In this document: piece after piece, positions 18,218-26,198 of the stretch
Layout: every line of letters begins with the position of its first letter
Position numbering within the stretch: position 1 is the stretch's first letter
NCBI RefSeq assembly: GCF_025751555.1
Contig: NZ_JAOWLB010000019.1
Location: 1-64,000, forward strand
Direction: 5' to 3'
DNA: 64,000 nucleotides
From: Ruegeria aquimaris
Lineage (GTDB): Bacteria > Pseudomonadota > Alphaproteobacteria > Rhodobacterales > Rhodobacteraceae
The notes under the pieces: model-generated
What the model saw: only the letters and a program-made list of their open reading frames with translations
The model's database searches: none
What the model was told of the DNA's origin: nothing
Translations under genes and position numbers: made by a program

Positions 18218-19204
18218 TCAGGGCGCTGCGGGCTGGGTGCGGGCCTGTCGCAGGTCGCGCGCGGACTGGCCGTGCTGGGTGCGAAAGGCGCGAGCAAAGC
18301 TCGATTGCGAGGTAAAGCCGGTGGCCTGTGCCACCTCCATCAGCGGGATGTCGGTGTCGGTGACCAGCCGCCGCGCCTCGGCCAGGCGCAGTTGCAGGTA
18401 ATGGTCCTGCGGCGTGGTGCCCAGGCGCAGGCGGAACTGCTGTTGCAGGGTGCGCGGGCTGGTGCCCAGCGTCTCGGCGATCTCGGCCAGCGGCAGCGGC
18501 TCGTCCAGCGCCGCCTCCATCAGCGCATTGGCCCGCGCGGTCAGCTTGTTGTGGCGGTGCGGCGCCCCGGTGCGGCGCTGCGGGGTGCCGGGCTGGGGCG
18601 CGCCCTCGTAAAGGAACAGCCCCGCCACCCGGGCGGCAAAGCCCGCGCCGTGACGCGCGGCGATGATATGCAGCATCATCTCGATGGCGGGCATCGCCCC
18701 GCCCGAGGTCAGCCGGTTGCCCGAGACGGCAAAGCGGTCGTGGCACACGTCGATGGCCGGAAAGCGGCTGGCGAAATTGTCCAGATCCTCCCAATGAGTA
18801 GTGGCGACATGGCCGTCGAGCAGGCCTGCCTCGGCCAAGAGCCACGGGCCGCCGTCGATCCCGGCGATCGTGGCGCCGCCCGCCGCGATGCGGCGCAGCC
18901 CGGCCAAGAGGCTGGGCGTGGCATGGCGTGCCAGATGGAACCCCGCCACGACGATCAGGAGGTCGCAGGTTTCGAGCCGTGCCAGCGGCAGGCCCGGCAC
19001 CATCAGCCCGCAGGTCAGCCGCGCGGGCGCGTCGGTTGCGGTGACATAGTCCCAGTCGAACGCGTGCCGGTCCGCCAGCCGGTTGGCGGCGCGCATCGGA
19101 TCCACCGCAGCGGCAAAGCTGAGCGTGTTGCAATCGTCCAGCACCAGAAGCGCGCATTTCAGCGCGCGGTGTTCCGGCTGGAGAATGTTTTTTGCGGATT
19201 TCAT
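18218..19204 (-). CDS. GlxA/CdhR-like AraC-family regulator
   Basis: 328 aa. The N-terminal two-thirds is a DJ-1/PfpI-like sensor domain (CALLVLDDCNTLSFAAAVDP, a DLLIVVAGFHL strand, GIDGGPWLLAEAGLLDG). The C-terminus is an AraC double helix-turn-helix (about 225-320, LAEIAETLGTSPRTLQQQFR and MEVAQATGFTSQSSFARAFR). Regulators of this type control carnitine and betaine catabolism. It is divergent from the BKACE gene of a carnitine cluster, so it is probably the activator of that operon. The start at 19204 is set by homology to the sensor domain. Confidence 0.88.
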   Translation of the reverse strand: MKSAKNILQPEHRALKCALLVLDDCNTLSFAAAVDPMRAANRLADRHAFDWDYVTATDAPARLTCGLMVPGLPLARLETCDLLIVVAGFHLARHATPSLLAGLRRIAAGGATIAGIDGGPWLLAEAGLLDGHVATTHWEDLDNFASRFPAIDVCHDRFAVSGNRLTSGGAMPAIEMMLHIIAARHGAGFAARVAGLFLYEGAPQPGTPQRRTGAPHRHNKLTARANALMEAALDEPLPLAEIAETLGTSPRTLQQQFRLRLGTTPQDHYLQLRLAEARRLVTDTDIPLMEVAQATGFTSQSSFARAFRTQHGQSARDLRQARTQPAAP

Positions 19205-19337
19205 CAAGTTCGATTCGCATTCTGGCAAGTGGTCGCCGCAAGGCTGCGCCAGAGTCGAACACAACGCAAATCGGAATCCGGGGACAAACTTGGGGACAAC
19301 CCGGGGGAGAAGCCGGTAAAAACAAGGGAAAACCGAC

Positions 19338-20255
19338 ATGCCTCTGGAAATGAACCGCGAGGTCTTCATCACCTGCGCCGTCACCGGCTCGGGCGGCACC
19401 CAGGATCGCAGCCCACATGTGCCGCGCAGCCCCAAGCAGATCGCCGACAGTGCCATCGCGGCGGCCAAGGCGGGGGCGGCGGTGGTGCATTGCCATGTGC
19501 GCGACCCCGAGACAGGGGCGCCCTCGCGCCGGCTGGATTTGTATCGTGAGGTGACCGACCGCATCCGCGACGCCGAGGTCGACGTGGTGCTGAACCTGAC
19601 CGCCGGCATGGGCGGCGACATGATATTCGGCGATGTCGAAAACCCGCTGCCCTTGCGTGAAAAGGGCACCGACATGGTCGGCGCCACCGAGCGCGTGGCG
19701 CATGTGGCCGAATGCCTGCCCGAGATCTGTACGCTCGACTGCGGCACCATGAACTTTGCCGAGGCCGATTACGTTATGACCAACACGCCGGGCATGCTGA
19801 CCGCCATGGGCCGGATGATGACCGAACTGGGTGTCAAGCCCGAGATCGAGGCGTTCGACACCGGCCACCTCTGGTACGCAAAGCAACTGGTCAAGGATGG
19901 CGTGCTGGACGGTCCGGCGCTGGTCCAGCTCTGCATGGGGGTGCCGTGGGGCGCGCCCGATGACCTCAACACCTTCATGGCCATGGTCAACAATGTGCCC
20001 GACGACTGGACCTTCAGCGCCTTCTCTTTGGGCCGCAACCAGATGGCCTATGCCGCGGCGTCGGTGCTGGCGGGGGGCAATGTGCGGGTCGGGCTCGAAG
20101 ATAACCTGTGGCTCGACAAGGGCGTGCTGGCTGAGAACTGGCAACTGGTCGAACGGGCCGCAGGCATCGTGTCGAACATGGGCGCGCGGGTGATTGGCCC
20201 CGCCGAAGTGCGCGAAAAGCTGGGCCTGGTGAAACGCGCACCGGTGGCGAAGTGA
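19338..20255 (+). CDS. Beta-keto acid cleavage enzyme (BKACE), probably dehydrocarnitine-cleaving
   Basis: 305 aa DUF849/BKACE family member. The zinc ligands appear as HCH (His 51 and 53) followed by VRDPETG. The NLTAGMGGD and LEDNLWLDKG stretches are characteristic. The family condenses a beta-keto acid with acetyl-CoA to give a new CoA ester and acetoacetate. Next to a carnitine dehydrogenase-thioesterase fusion the expected substrate is 3-dehydrocarnitine, giving betainyl-CoA and acetoacetate. The substrate is inferred from context. Its stop overlaps the lipocalin start (GTGA). Confidence 0.88.
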   Translation: MPLEMNREVFITCAVTGSGGTQDRSPHVPRSPKQIADSAIAAAKAGAAVVHCHVRDPETGAPSRRLDLYREVTDRIRDAEVDVVLNLTAGMGGDMIFGDVENPLPLREKGTDMVGATERVAHVAECLPEICTLDCGTMNFAEADYVMTNTPGMLTAMGRMMTELGVKPEIEAFDTGHLWYAKQLVKDGVLDGPALVQLCMGVPWGAPDDLNTFMAMVNNVPDDWTFSAFSLGRNQMAYAAASVLAGGNVRVGLEDNLWLDKGVLAENWQLVERAAGIVSNMGARVIGPAEVREKLGLVKRAPVAK

Positions 20256-20797
20256 ACCGGCTGGCGGCGGCGCTTGCGGCTGTCTTTGCCCTGGCCGCGT
20301 CGGTGGCAGGGGCCGAGACCTATCGCGACCGCTCGGTCGCGATCAACGCGGTGTCGGCGCTGGACATCGACCGCTACCTTGGCCGCTGGTACGAGATCGC
20401 GCGCTTTCCCAACCGGTTCGAAGAGGGCTGCGTCGGTGTCACTGCCGACTATGCCCTGCGCGACGACGGACAGGTGAGTGTGACCAACACCTGCCGCAAG
20501 GGCGCGCTCGACGGGCCGGTGACCACGGCTGAAGGTGTGGCGCGGGTCGAGGGGCCGGGCAAGCTGTCTGTCACTTTCGTGCCCTGGCTGCCCTTTGCGC
20601 GCGGCGACTACTGGGTCCTCTATATCGACGGGGGCTACACCGTCGCCGCCATCGGCACCCCGCGCGGCAAGACCGGCTGGATCCTGGCGCGCGAGCCCCG
20701 GATCGGCGCCGATATGCGCGCCCGGGCCGAGGCGGCGCTGACCGCCAATGGCTATGACACGAGCAAACTGATCGACGTGGCACAAGATCCGCGTTGA
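20252..20797 (+). CDS. Bacterial lipocalin (Blc-like)
   Basis: 181 aa. An N-terminal signal peptide (about 1-21, ending in GAE) precedes the lipocalin signature GRWYEIARFPNRFEEGC and the later YWVLYIDGGYTVAAIG strands. There is no lipobox cysteine, so it is probably soluble in the periplasm rather than a lipoprotein. It starts at GTG, overlapping the BKACE stop by 4 nt, and so is translationally coupled into the carnitine operon. A lipocalin has no step in the known pathway. It might bind acylcarnitines or another hydrophobic ligand. Confidence 0.87.
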   Translation: MNRLAAALAAVFALAASVAGAETYRDRSVAINAVSALDIDRYLGRWYEIARFPNRFEEGCVGVTADYALRDDGQVSVTNTCRKGALDGPVTTAEGVARVEGPGKLSVTFVPWLPFARGDYWVLYIDGGYTVAAIGTPRGKTGWILAREPRIGADMRARAEAALTANGYDTSKLIDVAQDPR

Positions 20798-20831
20798 AAC
20801 ACGGAACATGGACAAAGAAGGAGAGGCCGTC

Positions 20832-22295
20832 ATGACAACGGCTGCAATCATCGGTGGCGGCGTGATCGGCGGCGGCTGGGCCGCGCGCTTTCTGCTCAAC
20901 GGCTGGGATGTTCGGGTGTTCGACCCCGACCCCGAGGCTGAACGCAAGATCGGCGAGGTGCTGGCCAATGCCCGCCGTTCGCTGCCCGGTCTCAGCGACG
21001 TACCGCTGCCGCCCGAGGGTAAGCTCAGCTTTCACGCCGATCTGGGGGACGCGGTCGCAGGGGCCGCGTGGATCCAGGAGAGCGTGCCCGAGCGGCTGGA
21101 CCTGAAACTGAAGGTCTATCGCTCGATCCAGGAGGCCTGCGATCCGCAGGCGATCCTTGGTTCCTCGACCTCGGGCTTCAAGCCTAGCGAATTGCAGGAG
21201 GGCGCGCTACGACCCGGTCAGATCGTGGTGACGCACCCGTTCAACCCGGTCTACCTTCTGCCGCTGATCGAACTGGTGACGACGCCGGAAAACAGCCCCG
21301 AGATGATCGAACGCGCCAAGGAGATCATGCGCGGTCTGGGTCAGTTCCCGCTGCATGTGCGCAAGGAGATCGACGCCCATATCGCCGACCGCTTTCTGGA
21401 GGCCGTCTGGCGCGAGGCGCTGTGGCTGGTCAAGGACGGCATCGCCACCACCGAGGAGATCGACGAGGCGATCCGCATGGGCTTTGGTATCCGCTGGGCG
21501 CAGATGGGCCTGTTCGAGACCTATCGCGTGGCGGGCGGCGAGGCGGGCATGAAGCATTTCATGGCCCAGTTCGGCCCCTGCCTCAGCTGGCCTTGGACCA
21601 AGCTGATGGATGTGCCCGAATTCACCGACGAGCTGGTCGACCTGATCGCGGGCCAGTCGGATGCGCAATCGGGCCATCATACGATCCGTGAGCTGGAACG
21701 CATCCGCGACAACAATCTTGTCGGCATGATGCGGGCGCTCAAGGCGCAGAACTGGGGCGCGGGCGCGGTGCTGAACACGCATGACGCGGCGCGGAAGCCC
21801 CGCGCGCTGCCCAACCTGGAAACTGCCGACCTGAGCCAGCCGATCCTGACGCTGTCGCGCGCGGTGCCGCTCGACTGGACCGACTACAACGGTCACATGA
21901 CCGAGTCCAAATACCTGGAGGCGTTTGCCAATTCCACCGACCGGTTCATGGAGATCATCGGCTGCGATGCCGACTACATCGCCAATGGCGGCAGCTATTT
22001 CACCGCCGAAACCCATATCCGCCATCTGGACGAGACCCATGCCGGGGCGCGGATCCGGGTCGAGACCCAGATGCTGCTGGGGCAGGGCAAGAAGCTGCAT
22101 CTGTTCCATCGCATGTACGAGGGCGACACGCTCTTGGCCACCGGCGAAAGCTTCCTGTTGCATGTGAGCCTGGAAACCCGCAAGCCCTGCGCGCCGTCAC
22201 CCGCGATCGAGGCCGCCATGGCCCGCATCACGCAAGCGCAGGCGGGGTTGCCTTACCCCGAGGGCGCAGGCAGCGCGATTCGGAAACCGGCATGA
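20832..22295 (+). CDS. L-carnitine dehydrogenase fused to betainyl-CoA thioesterase
   Basis: 487 aa two-domain protein. Residues 1-320 are a 3-hydroxyacyl-CoA-dehydrogenase-like NAD domain (GGGVIGGGWAARF at about 8-20, then an HPFNPVYLLPLIEL stretch at 135-148) as in L-carnitine 3-dehydrogenases. Residues about 338-450 are a hot-dog thioesterase (LDWTDYNGHMTESKY at 347-361). One chain would thus do the first step (carnitine to dehydrocarnitine) and the last (betainyl-CoA to glycine betaine), with the adjacent BKACE between. I chose the ATG at 20832 because AAGGAGAGG precedes it; the upstream ATG at 20808 is less good. Confidence 0.9.
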   Translation: MTTAAIIGGGVIGGGWAARFLLNGWDVRVFDPDPEAERKIGEVLANARRSLPGLSDVPLPPEGKLSFHADLGDAVAGAAWIQESVPERLDLKLKVYRSIQEACDPQAILGSSTSGFKPSELQEGALRPGQIVVTHPFNPVYLLPLIELVTTPENSPEMIERAKEIMRGLGQFPLHVRKEIDAHIADRFLEAVWREALWLVKDGIATTEEIDEAIRMGFGIRWAQMGLFETYRVAGGEAGMKHFMAQFGPCLSWPWTKLMDVPEFTDELVDLIAGQSDAQSGHHTIRELERIRDNNLVGMMRALKAQNWGAGAVLNTHDAARKPRALPNLETADLSQPILTLSRAVPLDWTDYNGHMTESKYLEAFANSTDRFMEIIGCDADYIANGGSYFTAETHIRHLDETHAGARIRVETQMLLGQGKKLHLFHRMYEGDTLLATGESFLLHVSLETRKPCAPSPAIEAAMARITQAQAGLPYPEGAGSAIRKPA

Positions 22296-23053
22296 GCGCG
22301 CGCGTCCTGATCACTGCCGGCGCCTCGGGCATCGGTCGGGCCATGGCCGAGGCCTTCGATGTGGCGGGCTGCCGGGTCTGGGTGGCGGATGTGGACCAGG
22401 CGGCGCTGGCCGCTTGTCCCACCCAATGGCGGCAAAGTGTTGCCGATGTGGCGGATGAGGCCTCGGTTGCAGCGCTCTTTGCCGAAATCGAGGCCGACTG
22501 GGGCGGGCTCGACACGCTGTGTTCTAATGCGGGCATCGCCGGACCGACCGCGCTGGTCGAAGATATGCCCCTTGACGGCTGGCGCGCCTGCATCGCGGTC
22601 AATCTCGACGGCGCGTTTCTCTGTGCCAAATACGCCGCGCCCCTGCTGAAACGGCAGGGCGCGGGCAGTATCGTGATCACCTCTTCCACCGCGGGGCAGT
22701 ACGGCTACCCGCACCGCGCGCCCTATGCGGCGGCGAAATGGGGGGTGATTGGCCTTGCCAAGACGCTGGCAATGGAACTGGGGCCGCACGGGATCCGCTG
22801 CAACGTGATCTGCCCCGGCGCCGTCGAAGGCCCGCGGATGGAGGGCGTGCTGGCGCGCGAGGCGGCGGCCAAGGGCATGACACGTGACCAGGTCTATGCG
22901 GGTTATGCCTCGGGTACCTCGATGGGCCGGTTCGTCGAAGCGGCGGATATCGCCAACATGGCGGTGTTTCTGGGGTCCGACGCGGCACGCCTTGTGTCGG
23001 GGCAGGTTATCGCAGTCGATGGCCATACGGTGAACCCCGATCCCAAGGTCTGA
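22292..23053 (+). CDS. SDR-family NAD(P)-dependent oxidoreductase
   Basis: 253 aa classical short-chain dehydrogenase. It has an N-terminal ITAGASGIGRAMAEAF nucleotide-binding motif, NAG (SNAGIAGP), catalytic Ser in TSSTAGQYG, YAAAK, and a C-terminal GQVIAVDGHTVN. It overlaps the carnitine dehydrogenase fusion by ATGA, so it belongs to that operon. It may reduce the acetoacetate made by BKACE to 3-hydroxybutyrate, or oxidise D-carnitine. Both are guesses from context. Confidence 0.88.
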   Translation: MSARVLITAGASGIGRAMAEAFDVAGCRVWVADVDQAALAACPTQWRQSVADVADEASVAALFAEIEADWGGLDTLCSNAGIAGPTALVEDMPLDGWRACIAVNLDGAFLCAKYAAPLLKRQGAGSIVITSSTAGQYGYPHRAPYAAAKWGVIGLAKTLAMELGPHGIRCNVICPGAVEGPRMEGVLAREAAAKGMTRDQVYAGYASGTSMGRFVEAADIANMAVFLGSDAARLVSGQVIAVDGHTVNPDPKV

Positions 23054-23083
23054 TCGGGGGCGCACCCGCGCTATCGCGCGGAA

Positions 23084-23131
23084 ACAAGGTTTGGTACAAA
23101 CCTTGTGGACACGATTTCGTTGAAATCGTGT
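23084..23131 (+). repeat. Tandem double hairpin after the carnitine operon
   Basis: Two perfect 10-bp stems stand 2 nt apart: 23084-23093 with 23097-23106 (loop GTA), and 23109-23118 with 23122-23131 (loop GTT). They follow the SDR stop by 30 nt. No T-tract follows, so this is not a standard terminator. A similar pair lies at 38463-38510. Confidence 0.8.
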
Positions 23132-23188
23132 GGCCGTCGCGCATTGCGGACAGGCCATCGGGTACAAGGACCACTGTTGTTCCTATGG

Positions 23189-23755
23189 CTATCCCAGATT
23201 GTCGGCGCCGTGTTTCAGGATGATCGGCACGATCAGATCCTCTTCATCCTCCAGATGTCGGCCGATCATCCGCTCCAGATCGCCCAGTCCCGCCAACAGC
23301 GTCCCGGCGCTGCTGCGCGCCTGAGGGCCATTGGCCTCCTGGATCGCCGCATTTGCCTGCTTCACGAACCGGTTCAGCAGGCCGTCCAGCGCATGGTGGT
23401 CCGCATCCAACAGGTCGAACCCCGCCTCGATACGGCTTTCCTTGCTCCTGAGCAGGGGAAAGTAGTGCTGATCCTCTATCTGGTGGTGCCCGTGCAACTG
23501 GTTCACGAACATGCCGCCATAGCGCGCGATGCCCTGCGCAAACCCTGCCGCGTCCCGGTCGGCCTCCAGGAACGCCCGGGTCTCGGCCTGCATATGCGCC
23601 ATGATCCGGCGGAACATCATGTGACGTTCCAGCCAGAAGCTGACCAGACCATGAAAATTGGGATCGGCCTGCCAGCTCTCGCGCGGATGCGCCGCGAGCA
23701 GCACCCGCAGCGCTTCGGGCAGGCCGATTCTGGTATCGAAATTCAATTCATCCAT
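23189..23755 (-). CDS. Hemerythrin HHE-domain protein
   Basis: 188 aa, mostly helical. The metal-binding residues typical of hemerythrin-like proteins are visible: HGLVSFWLERH, then HGHHQIEDQHYFP, DADHHALD, and HLEDEEDLIVP near the C-terminus. These would hold a di-iron centre for oxygen, NO or peroxide sensing or storage. There is no signal peptide. It converges with the carnitine operon, and its upstream neighbour is a small uncharacterised gene. Confidence 0.88.
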   Translation of the reverse strand: MDELNFDTRIGLPEALRVLLAAHPRESWQADPNFHGLVSFWLERHMMFRRIMAHMQAETRAFLEADRDAAGFAQGIARYGGMFVNQLHGHHQIEDQHYFPLLRSKESRIEAGFDLLDADHHALDGLLNRFVKQANAAIQEANGPQARSSAGTLLAGLGDLERMIGRHLEDEEDLIVPIILKHGADNLG

Positions 23756-23829
23756 TCCGGACGATATACAGCATCAATTGCCGCATGACAGGCACCCGGC
23801 AGCGATATTGCGCAGAAAAACCTCCGGCC

Positions 23830-24012
23830 TCAGCTCTGGTTAGCGCCGCGCATCTGCCGGATGGCACGGCGCACCGCCTGCCAGCTCTCGGCCTCGTCGA
23901 TATTCCCCATCGCCTTGCAATGCTGCTCCTTCTGGGCAGCTTCCGCCTCGGCCCGGTCGCCATGTGCTGCATAAAGCGCGCGGGCGTATTCGGCACTCCT
24001 GATCGCGTCCAT
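23830..24012 (-). CDS. Small conserved-looking hypothetical protein
   Basis: 60 aa, charged and helical, with many Ala, Glu and Arg residues and one Cys. I do not recognise a domain. A good GGAGGAG lies just before the ATG, and codon use is like its neighbours, so it is probably a real gene. It lies 98 bp after the XRE regulator on the same strand. Confidence 0.6.
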   Translation of the reverse strand: MDAIRSAEYARALYAAHGDRAEAEAAQKEQHCKAMGNIDEAESWQAVRRAIRQMRGANQS

Positions 24013-24109
24013 CGGGTCTCCTCCGTTCGATTGGTCCGGTTGGTCCTGTCTGGTTTCAGGACCCCCATCATAGCAGAGAACCGCGCCGCGCGCATCCCGC
24101 GCGCCAAAC

Positions 24110-24961
24110 TCAGCAGGTTATTGCCGCCCTGAGCTGCCGCAGATGCGCGGGCAGGTCCCGCGCGGTCAGGTCCGCCTCGCGTACCAGCGTGTCGAAATGG
24201 CGGGTAAAGACCTCGATCCGGTCGCGGTCGCGGAACGCCATGTAATGGCTGCCCGCGTAAAAGGCGCAGAGCAGCGGGCCAAAGATCGTCATCGGTGCCG
24301 AGTAAAGCCGCTTGGCATCGTAGAGATAGATACGCAGGCGCGGGTAGAGCTGCTCGCTCAGCGCCAGGAACCGGTCGATCTGCTCCAGCCGCAGATCCAG
24401 CGGCAGCCCGTGGTAATAGCCGGTGGCATGGGCAAAACTGTGCAACTCGAACAGGGGCATGGCGATCTCGTAATCCGACTGGGCGCTGCGCATCCAGGCC
24501 AGCCTGTCTTCGGAGGCGCCAATCGCCTGATCCGCCGTCCGCCCCAGGTGCGGCGCGTATTCCCATTCCAGAAAGGCGCGCGTCTTCAGCATGTCGGGCA
24601 GGGCGGCGGGCACATAACGGATCTTGTAGCCTGCCGCCTCGCGGTGCCATTCATAGATCCGCTCGTCCACCAGCGCGCGCGGCGCCTCGGCCATGGTCAG
24701 CGAACTGGCCAGCAGTTCGGCGGCACTTTCGGGCCGGTCCGACAGGCTCAGGAGCCAGTCGGCCGAAACCCCCAGCGCCGAGGCGCAGGCCCCCACCACA
24801 TGTGCATTGGGCAGGCGCGCGCCATCGCCAGACAGCAATTGAGAGATCGTCGAGCGATCCACCCCCACTTGCCGCGCCAGCGCGCTCTGGCTGGTCTGGC
24901 GCTGCTCCATCGCACGCCCGAGCCGAATCCGGAACTGCGCCGCCCGGTCACGCTTGTCCAT
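24110..24961 (-). CDS. XRE-family transcriptional regulator
   Basis: 283 aa from the ATG at 24961. The N-terminal helix-turn-helix is at about residues 10-60 (QSALARQVGVDRSTISQLLS). A long C-terminal domain with no catalytic motif follows, rich in aromatic residues, and probably senses a ligand. It is divergent from a DUF2061 and fatty acid desaturase pair, which it may control. The ATG at 24973 is an alternative, but its codon lies inside a 10-bp palindrome and has no Shine-Dalgarno, whereas GGGAAAAG precedes 24961. Confidence 0.82.
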   Translation of the reverse strand: MDKRDRAAQFRIRLGRAMEQRQTSQSALARQVGVDRSTISQLLSGDGARLPNAHVVGACASALGVSADWLLSLSDRPESAAELLASSLTMAEAPRALVDERIYEWHREAAGYKIRYVPAALPDMLKTRAFLEWEYAPHLGRTADQAIGASEDRLAWMRSAQSDYEIAMPLFELHSFAHATGYYHGLPLDLRLEQIDRFLALSEQLYPRLRIYLYDAKRLYSAPMTIFGPLLCAFYAGSHYMAFRDRDRIEVFTRHFDTLVREADLTARDLPAHLRQLRAAITC

Positions 24962-24967
24962 CTTTTC

Positions 24968-24977
24968 CCACATGTGG
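24968..24977. promoter_or_regulatory. Palindrome at the XRE regulator start
   Basis: CCACATGTGG is a perfect 10-bp palindrome in the divergent spacer between the XRE regulator and the DUF2061-desaturase genes, next to an AT-rich promoter-like region (about 24980-25020). It could be an autoregulatory operator. The short length means chance is possible. Confidence 0.3.
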
Positions 24978-25079
24978 TGACAATTATCATAGTTGCTGAA
25001 TTTTGTTAATCATATTCCGAATTCCCGCATGCTTCACGACACGGTAACAGTTTCGTGAAAATTGCAGGCAGGAGACGGA

Positions 25080-25283
25080 ATGGAAACGCGGCGAAGATCG
25101 GTCCTGAAGGCGTTGATCTGGAACCTCTTGGGCCTGGTCACGATGACCCTGGTGGGCCTTGCGGCGACAGGATCTGCCGCCATTGGCGGCACGTTGGCGC
25201 TGGTCAACACGGCGCTGGGCTTCACCCTCTACCTGGTTTACGAGCGTGTCTGGGCCGGCATCCGCTGGGGCCGCCATGTCTGA
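25080..25283 (+). CDS. DUF2061-like small membrane protein
   Basis: 67 aa. It has a basic N-terminus (METRRRSVLKALIWN), then two membrane helices (about 12-33 and 38-58), and ends in a Trp/Arg-rich stretch (WAGIRWGRH). This is the DUF2061 pattern. The function is unknown. AGGAGA precedes the ATG at 25080. Its last 8 nt overlap the desaturase start, so the two are translationally coupled and may work in membrane lipid adjustment. Confidence 0.78.
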   Translation: METRRRSVLKALIWNLLGLVTMTLVGLAATGSAAIGGTLALVNTALGFTLYLVYERVWAGIRWGRHV

Positions 25284-26178
25284 GCCGCGCCTGCCCGAGC
25301 GCGCCGAATGGGGCACTTTCGCGCTGATCCTCGCCTGCTATGCTGCCTGGCTCTTGGTGATCTTCGGGCTGGCCGGGCTGTCGCTCTGGCTCGCCATTCC
25401 GGCGATGGGGCTGGTTGCGGCGCTGCATTCCTCGCTGACGCATGAGGCGCTGCATGGTCACCCGTTCCGCTATCGCTGGCTGAACGAGGCGCTGATGGCG
25501 CTGCCGCTGACGCTGTGCATCCCCTACAACCGGTTCCGCGACCTGCATCTGGCCCATCACCTGGATGCAAACCTAACCGACCCCTATGACGACCCCGAGA
25601 GCAACTATCTCGACCCCGCCATCTGGTCGCGCCTGCCGGGCTGGCAGCGGCGCCTCTATGCGCTCAATAACACGCTTGCCGGGCGCATGGTGCTGGGTCC
25701 GCTGATCGGCACCGCCTGTTTCCTGCGTGACGAGGTGCGCGGTGCGCTGCGCGGCGACCGCGCGATCCTCCTGGCCTGGGCGCTGCACCTGCCGGGCATG
25801 GCTGTGGTGCTCTGGGTCGTATCGCTGTCGCCCATGCCCATCTGGGCCTTTGCGCTCTCGGCCTATATCGGGCTGGGCCTGCTCAAGATCCGCACCTTTC
25901 TGGAACATCGCGCGCATGAGAAATCGCGCGCCCGCACCGTGGTGATCGAGGATCGGGGGCTGTTGGCGTTCCTGTTTCTCAACAACAACTTCCACGTGGT
26001 TCATCACATGAATCCGGGCGCGCCCTGGTATGCGCTGCCCGCGCTCTACAGGGCGGGCAAGGAGCGGTATCTCAGCTGCAACGAGGGTTACAGCTATCGT
26101 TCCTATGGCGAGGTGTTCCGCCGCTATTTCTGGCGTGCCAAGGATCCGGTGCCGCATCCGCTCTGGCCAAAGCCCTGA
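25276..26178 (+). CDS. Membrane fatty acid desaturase-family protein
   Basis: 300 aa with several membrane spans and three histidine boxes for a di-iron site: HEALHGH (after the second helix), HLAHH, and HVVHH near residue 235. It may introduce a double bond or hydroxyl group in a lipid acyl chain, or act on a carotenoid-like substrate. The start at 25276 lies inside the DUF2061 gene. The longer frame from 25159 is an overlap artefact. It follows an XRE-type regulator in divergent orientation. Confidence 0.87.
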   Translation: MSEPRLPERAEWGTFALILACYAAWLLVIFGLAGLSLWLAIPAMGLVAALHSSLTHEALHGHPFRYRWLNEALMALPLTLCIPYNRFRDLHLAHHLDANLTDPYDDPESNYLDPAIWSRLPGWQRRLYALNNTLAGRMVLGPLIGTACFLRDEVRGALRGDRAILLAWALHLPGMAVVLWVVSLSPMPIWAFALSAYIGLGLLKIRTFLEHRAHEKSRARTVVIEDRGLLAFLFLNNNFHVVHHMNPGAPWYALPALYRAGKERYLSCNEGYSYRSYGEVFRRYFWRAKDPVPHPLWPKP

Positions 26179-26198
26179 TTTGAGGCCACAAGAGGCGC

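Noticed and set aside
19280-19299. GGGGACAA direct repeat before the BKACE start
   Set aside because: Two 8-nt copies 12 bp apart in a GC-rich leader; could be chance and overlaps no clear operator.
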